Assembly (NCBI GenBank): GCA_937942875.1
Contig: CALEBT010000047.1
Coordinates: 27,134-91,133, forward strand
DNA length: 64,000 bases
DNA from: an uncultured Ignavibacterium sp.
GTDB taxonomy: Bacteria; Bacteroidota; Ignavibacteria; Ignavibacteriales; Ignavibacteriaceae
Reading direction: 5' to 3'
This document shows positions 25,624-34,258 of the stretch, one piece after another. Every line of letters begins with the position of its first letter. The stretch's first letter is position 1. Below the pieces are notes generated by a model that was given only the letters and a program-made list of their open reading frames with translations, was not told the DNA's origin and did no database searches. Made by a program: the position numbers and the translations under genes.

Positions 25624-26718
25624 ATGAAAAAAATATTTTTAACACTGGTAATTGTTTTTGGTCTTAGCAATCTCAGTTTTTCGCAAAGAATAAAAGACAT
25701 TGCTTACTTGAATAGTGAGCATACTGAACAGGTAATTGGTTATGGAATTGTAGTCGGATTAGCCGGGACAGGTGATAGTTATAGAACGCAGTTTACAATG
25801 CAATCAATCACCAGTATGTTAAAACGATTTGGTATTACTGTCCCACAAACTGATGTAAGAACAAGAAATGTTGCTGCTGTTATGGTTACTGCAAATCTGC
25901 AGCACAACTTTAAGCCAGGTTTCAAATTTGATGTAATAGTTTCTTCTTTAGGAGACGCATCAAGTTTGTTAGGTGGAACATTACTAATGACTCCACTTTC
26001 AGCAATGGATGGAGAAGTTTACGCTTTTGCTCAAGGGCCTATTTCAATAGGTGGATATGACTTTAATACCTATACGGGAAACAGAATAGCAAAAAATCAC
26101 GCATTGACTGGAAGAGTACCTTTGGGTGGTGTCCTTAAAAATGAAATTCCTCAAAATACTGTTACAAACAATCAACTTAGTTTATTCTTGAAGATGCCGG
26201 ATATAACAACATCCAATAATATTATGAAAACAATCAATACACGATTTGGTGATAATATAGCTACTGCTGTTGATGCATCTGAAATTAAGGTCAGAGTTCC
26301 CGGAGATAGGAGTAATGATGTAATTGGATTTTTGTCTGAATTGGAATCTCTGCCGGTTGAGACTGACTATGTTGCCAAAGTTATTCTTAATGAAAGAACT
26401 GGTACAATTGTCTCAGGTAATAATGTTCAGATTAAACCAGTAAGTATTACTCACGGCAGTTTGAATATAACAATAAGAAATTATCCAATTGTTTCTCAAC
26501 CGGGAGCATTCTCCAGTGGAACAACTGCAATCGTAAATAATGCTATTCCTTATGTAAGTCAGGATTCAACCAATTCTGTAGCAATTCAGGGAGCAACGAA
26601 TGTTCAGGAAGTTGCTGCAGCACTTAATTCGCTTAAAGTTTCTCCAAAAGATATAATTGCAATATTCCAGGCACTTAAAGAAGCTGGTGCTCTGGTAGCT
26701 GAACTAGTAATTATGTGA
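25624..26718 (+). CDS. flgI: P-ring protein FlgI
   Basis: FlgI forms the periplasmic ring around the rod in the peptidoglycan layer. The 364-residue protein has a signal peptide (about 1-20, ending SFSQ), then IKDIAYLNSEHTEQVIGYGI, VVGLAGTGDSYRTQFTMQSI and the C-terminal VAAALNSLKVSPKDIIAIFQ ALKEAGAL. Length and motifs are standard. Its presence with FlgH shows that the flagellum crosses a true outer membrane. Confidence 0.98.
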   Translation: MKKIFLTLVIVFGLSNLSFSQRIKDIAYLNSEHTEQVIGYGIVVGLAGTGDSYRTQFTMQSITSMLKRFGITVPQTDVRTRNVAAVMVTANLQHNFKPGFKFDVIVSSLGDASSLLGGTLLMTPLSAMDGEVYAFAQGPISIGGYDFNTYTGNRIAKNHALTGRVPLGGVLKNEIPQNTVTNNQLSLFLKMPDITTSNNIMKTINTRFGDNIATAVDASEIKVRVPGDRSNDVIGFLSELESLPVETDYVAKVILNERTGTIVSGNNVQIKPVSITHGSLNITIRNYPIVSQPGAFSSGTTAIVNNAIPYVSQDSTNSVAIQGATNVQEVAAALNSLKVSPKDIIAIFQALKEAGALVAELVIM

Positions 26719-26723
26719 TTATT

Positions 26724-27539
26724 ATGAACGGAATTGAATTAAAAATATCTAATCCTCAAAAACACTTTACTGAAGTAAGTGTTAACTCAGTTAAAACTGA
26801 AGCCGAAAAGAAAAAATTAGCTGAAGCTTCAAAACAATTTGAGAGTTTACTTACTTCTATGATGCTTAAAAGTATGAGTCAGACAACAGAAGGTATGTTC
26901 GGAAGTGAGGGTTACGGCGGGGATTCTTTTGAATCAATCTTCCAGTTTGAAATAGCAAACAAAATGGCTGAAGGCAAAGGATTGGGTATTGCAAATATGA
27001 TTTACAAAAAACTAACTGGTGAAGATTTGCCTAATGATTTGAGCTTGCGAGAGATTAGAATAAGACCAACAAGTCAAAGATTTAACTTTAAAGATCAGAT
27101 CTCTGATATGAATGCCATTGCACCGAGTAATGAATCAATTAACCGAATTAGAAGATTTGAATCAATAATTGAAGATGCTGCAAACAGATTTGGGGTTAAT
27201 AAAAATTTAATAAAATCAGTAATACTTGCTGAATCTGCGGGTAAAGAGGATGCTTTATCCTCGGCAAATGCTAAAGGACTAATGCAGATTATTGATTCAA
27301 CAGCAGAGTATTTAGGTGTCAGAAATGTTTGGAACCCTAAAGAAAATATTTTGGGTGGAACAAAATATCTCGCAGAATTACTTCAGAAATATAATGGAAA
27401 TCTTAAATTAGCATTAGCCGGTTATAATGCCGGACCTGGAAATGTAGATAAATACAATGGTATTCCTCCTTTTTCAGAAACCAGAGCTTATGTAAGCAGA
27501 GTAATTGGTTACTTAAATCACTTTGAGAGAAATTTATGA
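26724..27539 (+). CDS. flgJ: FlgJ: rod-binding domain fused to SLT-type lytic transglycosylase
   Basis: FlgJ opens peptidoglycan for the growing rod. Residues about 28-100 form the rod-binding domain (KQFESLLTSMMLKSMSQTTE, FEIANKMAEGKGLGIANMI). Residues about 145-271 form a Slt-type (GH23-like) lytic transglycosylase with the catalytic Glu in SVILAESAGKED, then ANAKGLMQIIDSTA and LALAGYNAGPGNVDKYNG. Enterobacterial FlgJ instead carries a GH73 domain. I start at the ATG at 26724; a GTG at 26715 overlaps the flgI stop and is possible. No signal peptide is seen, in line with flagellar export. Confidence 0.93.
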   Translation: MNGIELKISNPQKHFTEVSVNSVKTEAEKKKLAEASKQFESLLTSMMLKSMSQTTEGMFGSEGYGGDSFESIFQFEIANKMAEGKGLGIANMIYKKLTGEDLPNDLSLREIRIRPTSQRFNFKDQISDMNAIAPSNESINRIRRFESIIEDAANRFGVNKNLIKSVILAESAGKEDALSSANAKGLMQIIDSTAEYLGVRNVWNPKENILGGTKYLAELLQKYNGNLKLALAGYNAGPGNVDKYNGIPPFSETRAYVSRVIGYLNHFERNL

Positions 27540-27988
27540 GCTACAATAAATTAATTGATTTAATGAATGCACAAAAGAATAAGCTTACCGAGCTTCTTGA
27601 AAGTTTGAAACTTATGCAGCAGGCTATTGTAAATCAGGAATATGATAATTACCAGCAGACAATCGATATGCATCAGAAAATACTTTCTGATATCAGAAAT
27701 ATTGAAAAAGACAGAACAAAAATAGTTAAGTCTTTATTAGGTGTTAATCAGACTTACTCAAAAAGTAATCTTCCTGATTTAATTTTTAATACATTGAATA
27801 TAAAAGACAATAAGGAAAAACAGAGTTATTTAAATCTTAGAACTGAAATAGCTGAACTGATTAAAGATGTTACCAAATATAATTTTCAAAATATGTATTT
27901 AATTGAGCATTCAAGAAAATTTATTAAAGACCTTATTGTTACTCTGTATGGTTCTAAAAATCAAAGAATATTGGATAAAAAAGCATAA
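27536..27988 (+). CDS. flgN: FlgN-type export chaperone
   Basis: A 150-residue all-helical cytoplasmic protein with a coiled-coil N-terminal half (MNAQKNKLTELLESLKLMQQ). It matches the FlgN layout and lies directly before its expected clients flgK and flgL. Sequence conservation in this family is low, so the call depends largely on context. It overlaps flgJ by 4 bases and flgK by one (TAATG). Confidence 0.8.
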   Translation: MSYNKLIDLMNAQKNKLTELLESLKLMQQAIVNQEYDNYQQTIDMHQKILSDIRNIEKDRTKIVKSLLGVNQTYSKSNLPDLIFNTLNIKDNKEKQSYLNLRTEIAELIKDVTKYNFQNMYLIEHSRKFIKDLIVTLYGSKNQRILDKKA

Positions 27989-29346
27989 TGGCAATCACAA
28001 AAGTATTTGACATAGCAAATAGAAGTTTGGCAGTTTATCGCAGAGCGATGGACATCACAAGCCATAATATTGCTAATATCAATAATCCCAATTTCTCAAG
28101 GCAAAAAATAATCTTTGCTTCTGACTTTACTGATTTAAGTTCTGGAATTGTTTGGGGAAATGGTGTTAAAATCGGCGATGTTTTAAGATATCGTGATAAC
28201 TTTATTGAATCTCAATCTCGTATTATGAATGCTAAGTATAATGATAGTCGGAGACAAAGTGAATTGATTACAAATATTGAAAAATTTTTTTCCGAGCCAT
28301 CTGATTTAGGTCTGGGAAATATGATAGGTAAATTCTTTAATAGTTTCAGTGAACTTGCAGCTTCTCCTGCGTCCAATCCTTTAAGAACAAGTGTTTTGAA
28401 TGCTGCAACAAATCTATCATCTAAGATTAATACACTTAATAAGTCTCTTAATGATGTAAAAGATAATATTAAACTTGAATTTAACGATAAAGTAAAATCA
28501 ATAAATCATCTTTTAGTTCAAATTAATCAAATCAATAAGGATATTAAAAGTCAGCAAGTAAAAAAAATCTCCACAAATGACTTAATGGATCATCGTGATG
28601 GCTTACTAAAAGATTTGAGTAAATTAGTTAATATTAATGTTACTACTGCTTCAGACAATACAGTCAGTGTATCAATTGGTGGCTCTTTTGCAGTTGATTC
28701 ATATCACATTACAGAATTTGAAATGGTAGATGATAATGGCTATTTATCAATGAAGATGAAAGGTGGAACTAATTCAGTGATTTTAACCGACGGTGAAATG
28801 AATGCTTTATCTAGTGTTTATTCATCAAAAGTTACTTCTTATCAGCAAAAACTTGATAAGATTGTCAATACCATTGTAAACGAAGTAAATAAAATTCATA
28901 AAACCGGTTATTCAAAAACAACCCCACCCCAGACTGGACTCAATTTCTTTGAAGAATATAAGGATGGAGTTTTAAGAATAAATCAGTTATTGGTTAAAGA
29001 TCCTAATCTGATTGCTATTTCTTCCGATGGCACTTTAGGTAATGGTGATTTAGCTCTTAGAATAAGTGAGATTATTGATAAAAAACTTATCGATAATTCA
29101 ACTATTATGGAATATTATACGACTTTGATTAACGAAATAGGAAATGATGGTTTATTGAATAAAAATCTCTCTGAGGCAAATCAGCTCGTCCTTGATCAAC
29201 TTGAACAACAAAAGCAAATTAGTTCCGGGGTCTCTTTAGATGAAGAAATGACTAACGTTTTACAATTTCAGAGATCTTATGAAGCATCTGCAAAGTTGAT
29301 AAAAGTGTCTGATGAGTTACTTAGAACAATATTGGAGTTAGTATGA
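27988..29346 (+). CDS. flgK: Hook-filament junction protein FlgK (HAP1)
   Basis: The 452-residue protein begins with the rod/hook signature AMDITSHNIANINNPNFSRQ. It has the FlgK middle motif DLMDHRDGLLKDLSKLVNIN and ends with SLDEEMTNVLQFQRSYEASA KLIKVSDELLRTILELV, the standard HAP1 C-terminus. It joins the hook to the filament and is exported after the FliK-FlhB switch. It overlaps flgL by 4 bases. Confidence 0.97.
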   Translation: MAITKVFDIANRSLAVYRRAMDITSHNIANINNPNFSRQKIIFASDFTDLSSGIVWGNGVKIGDVLRYRDNFIESQSRIMNAKYNDSRRQSELITNIEKFFSEPSDLGLGNMIGKFFNSFSELAASPASNPLRTSVLNAATNLSSKINTLNKSLNDVKDNIKLEFNDKVKSINHLLVQINQINKDIKSQQVKKISTNDLMDHRDGLLKDLSKLVNINVTTASDNTVSVSIGGSFAVDSYHITEFEMVDDNGYLSMKMKGGTNSVILTDGEMNALSSVYSSKVTSYQQKLDKIVNTIVNEVNKIHKTGYSKTTPPQTGLNFFEEYKDGVLRINQLLVKDPNLIAISSDGTLGNGDLALRISEIIDKKLIDNSTIMEYYTTLINEIGNDGLLNKNLSEANQLVLDQLEQQKQISSGVSLDEEMTNVLQFQRSYEASAKLIKVSDELLRTILELV

Positions 29347-30593
29347 CAAGAATTACAGACGCCGCAATGTCAAACCATTATTTAAACAGTATTAACAGAT
29401 TAAAAAGCTCAATAAGTCTTTTGCAAAGACAAATTGCAAGTGGCAATACAGTGGAAAAACCATCTGATTCTCCAAGCAAATCTGTTATTTTAATAAGGAA
29501 TAATGATATTTTGAATCAGATTAATTCCAATCTTAACAATATTAAAACTGGTTTGTCATTTCTCAATCAGACAATATTTTCTTTGGAAGTAATTCAGTCA
29601 GAAATGTTGAATTTAATTGGTAAACTAACAGATATTGAAGATCCATTAAAGCAAAAAAATCTAAATAATTATGCAGACCAGATAGAGCAGTCTCTAAAAA
29701 TAATTATGGATGTTGCAAATGCTAAGGCAGATGGAAAATATGTTTTTGGAGGAACTGATTTATCTGGTGATCCCTTTAAATTTTCTTCAGATAATCAGAC
29801 TATCGAGCAAAATGCAAATTCAAAAGGTAGAATAAATGCAAAAGTATCAAGTGGAGTTACTCAGAAAATTAATCTGACTGGTGTGGAAGTTTTCGGTACT
29901 ATTTTAAATGGTAATGGTTCATTGGACAAAAATGCTGCTGTTGGTTCTGTTAAGAATATTGAGCAGGCAGTTTATGATAGTTTCGGCAATCAGTATAAAT
30001 TTCAAATGCAATTCGAAAAAGCTGATCAACAGAAATATGAGTTTACTTATACCTTATTAGATTCAGATAATAATATAATTCATTCATCTACAGAACCGCA
30101 GGTTTTGGAATTCGATCCAATTACCGGATATCTCATTTCAGTTGATGGTAAAGCACCTTCTGAAACAAATATTTCTGTACCTGACAAAAGGATTAATTTC
30201 TTCGTTGATTTTCAGAATATGATTGAAAGCAATTCAGATTCAGTTTATTTCGACCTCAATCAACAGACAGATATCTTTAATTTATTGAAAAACATTAGTC
30301 GGAATTTAAGAAATGGCATTTTGCCCACTGCAGAACAAAAAGCCCAAGTTGAAAAATTTAATTTAAGAGTTCTGGATAAGTTAGCTGAAATCGGTAATAT
30401 CATAAATCAGTTTAACTCTTTTGAAAATATGCTGAATCAGCAATCAATGGATTTACATACCATAAATCAGGAAGTTGATGGAGTAGATATTGTTAAATCT
30501 ATAATTGATTTACAGAATAAGGATTATCTGCTTCAGATTACTCAGAAAATTGCTGCATCAATTCTTCCGAAATCATTATTGGATTACTTATGA
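29343..30593 (+). CDS. flgL: Hook-filament junction protein FlgL (HAP3) with a hook D2-like insertion
   Basis: Flagellin-like ends identify FlgL: N-terminal LKSSISLLQRQIASGNTVEK PSDSP, ADGKYVFGGTDLSGDPF, and a C-terminal coiled coil ending IDLQNKDYLLQITQKIAASI. The family is usually near 300 residues; this has 416. The extra block, about residues 195-292 (bases 29925-30218), resembles the first D2 domain of FlgE in this window: YDSFGN...YKF against YDENGN...YTF, LLDSDNN against LKDSDGN, LEFDPITGYLISVDG against VVFDPGTGQLLTVNG, RINFFVDF against GINFNFDM. It overlaps motA by 4 bases. Confidence 0.93.
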   Translation: MTRITDAAMSNHYLNSINRLKSSISLLQRQIASGNTVEKPSDSPSKSVILIRNNDILNQINSNLNNIKTGLSFLNQTIFSLEVIQSEMLNLIGKLTDIEDPLKQKNLNNYADQIEQSLKIIMDVANAKADGKYVFGGTDLSGDPFKFSSDNQTIEQNANSKGRINAKVSSGVTQKINLTGVEVFGTILNGNGSLDKNAAVGSVKNIEQAVYDSFGNQYKFQMQFEKADQQKYEFTYTLLDSDNNIIHSSTEPQVLEFDPITGYLISVDGKAPSETNISVPDKRINFFVDFQNMIESNSDSVYFDLNQQTDIFNLLKNISRNLRNGILPTAEQKAQVEKFNLRVLDKLAEIGNIINQFNSFENMLNQQSMDLHTINQEVDGVDIVKSIIDLQNKDYLLQITQKIAASILPKSLLDYL

Positions 30594-31366
30594 TTAAAAA
30601 ATTAGGAAACATAAATGGATTTATTTTAGGAGTGATGTCGGTGTTCGGCGCATTCATTTGGGAAGGTGGTTCATTAAATGCTCTTTTCCTCGTTCCTCCA
30701 ATAATCATTGTATTCGGTGGTACATTCGCAGCAGTAATTATAGGATTTGGCTTTGAGAATTTTCTGAAAATATTTCATTTAATAAAAATTGCATACTTTC
30801 CTAAAACATATAACCATCAGGAAATAATAGACACTCTTGTGAAATTATCCTTCAAGGCTCGAAAAGAAGGTTTATTGTCAATCGAAAGTGAGATAAATAA
30901 TATCGATTTTTTCTTTTGTAAAAAGCTGTTAAGAAATGCAATTGATGGAACTGACCCCGAGATGTTAATGGATTTGGCAGAAGTCGAAATGAAAGCAATA
31001 CAGGACAGGCATAATCAAAATATTTTTATCTTTACAAAAATGGGAGGTTATGCACCAACGATGGGTATTTTAGGCACCGTTATGGGCTTGATTATGGCTC
31101 TGTCTCAGGCAGGAAGTGAACCAACAGTGCTTATTAAAAGTATTGCAACTGCTTTTATAGCAACTCTTTGGGGTGTTTTTTCAGCTAATTTAATTTGGTT
31201 ACCAATAGCGGATAGATTAAGAAAATGTCATCAGGACGAGAAACAACTGATGTTGTTGTCTCTTCAGGGAGTGATAGCAATTCAAAGTGGAGATATTCCG
31301 ATTCTGGTGAAATCTCGTTTGATAAGCATGTTACCCCAAAGAGAACAAGAACTAGTTTACAGTTAG
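30590..31366 (+). CDS. motA: Flagellar stator protein MotA (first set)
   Basis: MotA is the torque-generating stator subunit. The 258-residue protein is of the short MotA/PomA/Bacillus type. It has four membrane segments; the last two hold GGYAPTMGILGTVMGLIMAL and a cytoplasmic loop precedes them. The closing part (LSLQGVIAIQSGDIPILVKS RLISMLP) is conserved in the family, so its stop at 31366 is real even though motB appears to start 142 bases earlier. It is coupled to flgL by an ATGA overlap. Confidence 0.95.
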   Translation: MIKKLGNINGFILGVMSVFGAFIWEGGSLNALFLVPPIIIVFGGTFAAVIIGFGFENFLKIFHLIKIAYFPKTYNHQEIIDTLVKLSFKARKEGLLSIESEINNIDFFFCKKLLRNAIDGTDPEMLMDLAEVEMKAIQDRHNQNIFIFTKMGGYAPTMGILGTVMGLIMALSQAGSEPTVLIKSIATAFIATLWGVFSANLIWLPIADRLRKCHQDEKQLMLLSLQGVIAIQSGDIPILVKSRLISMLPQREQELVYS

Positions 31367-32040
31367 AAGATTCAGAAGATAATCCTTTTCAGGAATCATC
31401 TGAAAAGGATAGATATTTGATAACCTATGCAGATTTAATTACTCTGTTATTGGGATTGTTTATACTTTTGTACACTGCATCAAATCTTGATATTCAGAAA
31501 TACGAAAAAATGTTGGGTGCTTTTGGTGATGTTTTTGGCGGTCAGACACCTAAATTGAAAATTCAGGATTTGCCGGAACCGATGATTATTACCCCTATTG
31601 ACAGATTGAAGATTGAAATGAATCAATTAATTTCGGATAGTGAATTTTCGAATTCAATCAGAATGGAAGAAAACGAGAGAGGAATTGTTATTCACATTTT
31701 GGAAAATATTGTTTTTACTCCCGGTTCCGCCGAATTAAAAAGTACTTCTAAAATTGTTCTTAATAGAATAGCTGATATAATAAAGAAATTGCCGAATGAT
31801 ATCAGGGTTGAAGGGCATACAGATAATATTCCAATAAGTTCAGCTTTATATCCTTCTAACTGGCATCTTTCAGTTGCAAGAGCTTTAAGCACTGCTTATT
31901 ATTTAATTAATGTTGAGGGTGTTCCACCGGATAGAGTTTCAATAGTTGGAAATGCAGAGTATAAGCCAATTGAATCTAATGAAACTGCTTATGGAAGGGC
32001 ACTTAATAGAAGAGTTGACATTGTAATTATCAAAAAATAA
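31225..32040 (+). CDS. motB: Flagellar stator protein MotB (first set), long overlap with motA
   Basis: The 271-residue protein has one membrane segment (about residues 64-86) with the ion-binding Asp at about 70 (TYADLITLLLGLFILLYT). Its C-terminal OmpA-like peptidoglycan domain has IRVEGHTDNIPISS and GNAEYKPIESNETAYGRALN RRVDI. The only ATG, GTG or TTG in frame before the membrane segment is the ATG at 31225, inside motA. The first 47 residues (Ser-rich, unlike other MotB) are therefore overprinted on the motA end, unless a non-standard start nearer 31360 is used. Confidence 0.93.
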   Translation: MSSGRETTDVVVSSGSDSNSKWRYSDSGEISFDKHVTPKRTRTSLQLEDSEDNPFQESSEKDRYLITYADLITLLLGLFILLYTASNLDIQKYEKMLGAFGDVFGGQTPKLKIQDLPEPMIITPIDRLKIEMNQLISDSEFSNSIRMEENERGIVIHILENIVFTPGSAELKSTSKIVLNRIADIIKKLPNDIRVEGHTDNIPISSALYPSNWHLSVARALSTAYYLINVEGVPPDRVSIVGNAEYKPIESNETAYGRALNRRVDIVIIKK

Positions 32041-32050
32041 ATGTGAAAAA

Positions 32051-32434
32051 ATGAAAATCAAATTTGAACATATTGGTGAGATTGAATTTGACGATGATTT
32101 GATTTTAACCTTTGAAAATGGTTTAATCGGTTTTGAAGATCTAAAAAAATTTGTTTTGATTAAAACCGATGATGACTTGTTTTACTGGTTAAATTCAATT
32201 GAAAAGCCCGAATTCTGTTTACCTCTTATTGGTATAAGAGTTATTGACGAAAACTTCCCTTTCGAAGAAAATTTTGAAGCTTTTGCGGTCGTAATTCTTA
32301 ATAAAGATCCCTTAAAGATTATTACTAATCTTGCGGCTCCAATCTACATTAATCAGGATAGTAAGATCGGATATCAGAAAATTCTTGATAATGAGAAGTA
32401 TCCTGTTGACTATAAACTTTTTGTGGAGTCGTGA
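32051..32434 (+). CDS. fliW: Flagellar assembly factor FliW
   Basis: FliW binds flagellin and, when free, binds CsrA and relieves its block on flagellin translation. The 127-residue protein has the family features GEIEFDDDLILTFENGLIGF EDLKKFVL and a C-terminal LAAPIYINQDSKIGYQKIL. It precedes csrA with a near overlap, the classic partner-switch arrangement known from Bacillus. Flagellin itself is not in the window. Confidence 0.96.
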   Translation: MKIKFEHIGEIEFDDDLILTFENGLIGFEDLKKFVLIKTDDDLFYWLNSIEKPEFCLPLIGIRVIDENFPFEENFEAFAVVILNKDPLKIITNLAAPIYINQDSKIGYQKILDNEKYPVDYKLFVES

Positions 32435-32436
32435 AG

Positions 32437-32670
32437 ATGCTGATATTAACAAGAAAATTAAACGAAGAAATTGTTATTGATGGTGAAATTACCATAAAAA
32501 TTATATCAATATCTGAAAATCAGGTTAAACTTGGATTTGATGCTCCCAAAAATATTGAGATAAACAGGAAAGAAGTTTTTGAGAAAGTTAAGGAATCCTT
32601 ACTAATGGCAGCAGAAATGAAAAAGGAAATTCCAAATAATCTTGAAGGACTTAAACCAAATAAACTATAA
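32437..32670 (+). CDS. csrA: Carbon storage/translation regulator CsrA
   Basis: CsrA is an RNA-binding dimer that blocks ribosome sites containing GGA. The 77-residue product begins MLILTRKLNEEIVIDGEITI and has VKLGFDAPKNIEINRKEVFE, the core beta strands with the RNA-binding Arg/Lys. I use the ATG at 32437, giving the standard N-terminus, rather than the GTG at 32431 that overlaps fliW. It is paired with fliW as a regulatory switch for late flagellar proteins. Confidence 0.96.
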   Translation: MLILTRKLNEEIVIDGEITIKIISISENQVKLGFDAPKNIEINRKEVFEKVKESLLMAAEMKKEIPNNLEGLKPNKL

Positions 32671-32674
32671 CATT

Positions 32675-33376
32675 ATGAACAACGATCCACTTAAAATATT
32701 AATAGTTGATGATTCTGATTTAACAAGAACAAGTTTACTAGATTTATTCTCAAAATATATTTGTACTATTTATACAAGCATTGATGGTCTGGATGGAATA
32801 CAAAAGGCAGTAAATCATAAACCCGACTTAATTCTTCTTGATATTTTAATGCCTAATCTGGATGGAATAAAAAGTCTTCAGGTTATTAAAATAATTAACG
32901 AAATCAAGAACATTCCTGTTATAGTTATTAGTGGAAATAGTAATCGTAGCAATATGTTCGCTTGTCTGGAATCAGGTGCTGACAAAGTTATCACCAAGCC
33001 GATTGATGAAACCAAATTAATCTCATCAATTGAAGAATTAACAAACAGAAAACTTGAACTCATACAAAATACAAACAAAGAATTGCTTGAAACTGATTAT
33101 AGTGAATTAAAGAAAATTTATATTAAAGCCTTTCCTAAAAAAGAAGAACAAATTATTAAGGCAATTTCGTTAAAAGATAAAGACACTTTGGCTACAATTT
33201 TTCACGAATTAAAAGGTGTATCAGCTTCTATGGGCTTTCCTGAAATTACTGAAATAAGTAAGGAGATTGAATTAGCTGTAAATTCCCAGACTATAGACTG
33301 GAATTTTATCAGATATCAGGCTGATGAAATAATATCAATTATAGAAAGAAACTCGTTCTCGCTTAATCTGGAGTAA
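32675..33376 (+). CDS. Response regulator with C-terminal HPt domain
   Basis: The 233-residue protein has a receiver domain (LIVDDSDLTR; phosphoacceptor Asp in LILLDILMPNLDG; the Lys in VITKPIDE). An HPt domain (about residues 145-230) follows, with the phosphorylatable His in FHELKGVSASMG. No DNA-binding output is present. Such proteins pass phosphate between hybrid kinases and other receivers. The ATG at 32675 is favoured over an in-frame upstream one in csrA. Partner kinases may be the two encoded at 36.8-40.1 kb. Confidence 0.9.
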   Translation: MNNDPLKILIVDDSDLTRTSLLDLFSKYICTIYTSIDGLDGIQKAVNHKPDLILLDILMPNLDGIKSLQVIKIINEIKNIPVIVISGNSNRSNMFACLESGADKVITKPIDETKLISSIEELTNRKLELIQNTNKELLETDYSELKKIYIKAFPKKEEQIIKAISLKDKDTLATIFHELKGVSASMGFPEITEISKEIELAVNSQTIDWNFIRYQADEIISIIERNSFSLNLE

Positions 33377-33382
33377 AAGAAT

Positions 33383-34258
33383 ATGTTTGTTATAATTGGA
33401 ATAGCAGTAGTAATTATAGCAGTTATCGGTGGATTTATGTTTGCAGGAGGTAATGTAATGCTTCTAATCCAGCCTGCCGAATTCATAATAATTGTTGGTG
33501 CAGCTACTGGTAGCATGCTAATATCCTCTCCTCCAAACTTGTTAAAAAAAATAGTTAGCTCGATTCCTTTATTGATCAAAGGATTCAAAATTACAAAGCA
33601 AGATTATCTGGAATTGCTGAAATCATTAAATGATCTCTTCTTACTTGCTCAAAGAGATGGATTGTTAGCTATTGAAAAGCATATAGAAAACCCTAAAGAA
33701 AGTGAAATACTATCACAGGCAAAAAACTTTGTTGATAATCATCATGTAATTACATTCTTTTCAGATACGATGAAAGTTATGTTATCAGGTGGAGTACCAC
33801 CGCACGAACTCGAAACTTTAATTGATGCAGAAATAGAAACTTTTGAAATAGAAGGTAAACCTGTTACTGCAACAATTTCAAAAGTTGGTGATGCTTTCCC
33901 TGGTTTAGGAATTGTCGCTGCTGTTTTGGGTATCATCGTGACAATGAGTTCTATTGATAAAGGACCTGAATATGTAGGATTACACGTTGCAGCAGCTCTT
34001 GTAGGTACATTCCTGGGAGTTCTTTTGTCTTATGGATTTGTTGGTCCTATGGCTACAAATCTTGAACTAATTCACGAGAGTGAGAAAAGATATTTAGAAA
34101 CTATAAAGGCTTGTATTGTTGCTTACGCAAAAGGTAATCCACCAATTGTTTCAGTTGAATTTGCCCGAAGGACTATATTCAGTGATTACAGACCATCATT
34201 TTCTGAGCTTGAAAACTTTATAAGAGGTAAAGGAGAAATTAGCAGTGAAGGTAAGTGA
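33383..34258 (+). CDS. motA: Flagellar stator protein MotA (second set, E. coli-like long form)
   Basis: The 291-residue protein matches the longer MotA class. It has N-terminal segments, a large cytoplasmic loop (FFSDTMKVMLSGGVPPHELETL, charged EIETFEIEGKP) and the last two segments with VGDAFPGLGIVAAVLGIIVT and GLHVAAALVGTFLGVLLSYG FVGP. It differs clearly from the first MotA of the locus. It overlaps its motB partner by 14 bases. Confidence 0.95.
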   Translation: MFVIIGIAVVIIAVIGGFMFAGGNVMLLIQPAEFIIIVGAATGSMLISSPPNLLKKIVSSIPLLIKGFKITKQDYLELLKSLNDLFLLAQRDGLLAIEKHIENPKESEILSQAKNFVDNHHVITFFSDTMKVMLSGGVPPHELETLIDAEIETFEIEGKPVTATISKVGDAFPGLGIVAAVLGIIVTMSSIDKGPEYVGLHVAAALVGTFLGVLLSYGFVGPMATNLELIHESEKRYLETIKACIVAYAKGNPPIVSVEFARRTIFSDYRPSFSELENFIRGKGEISSEGK

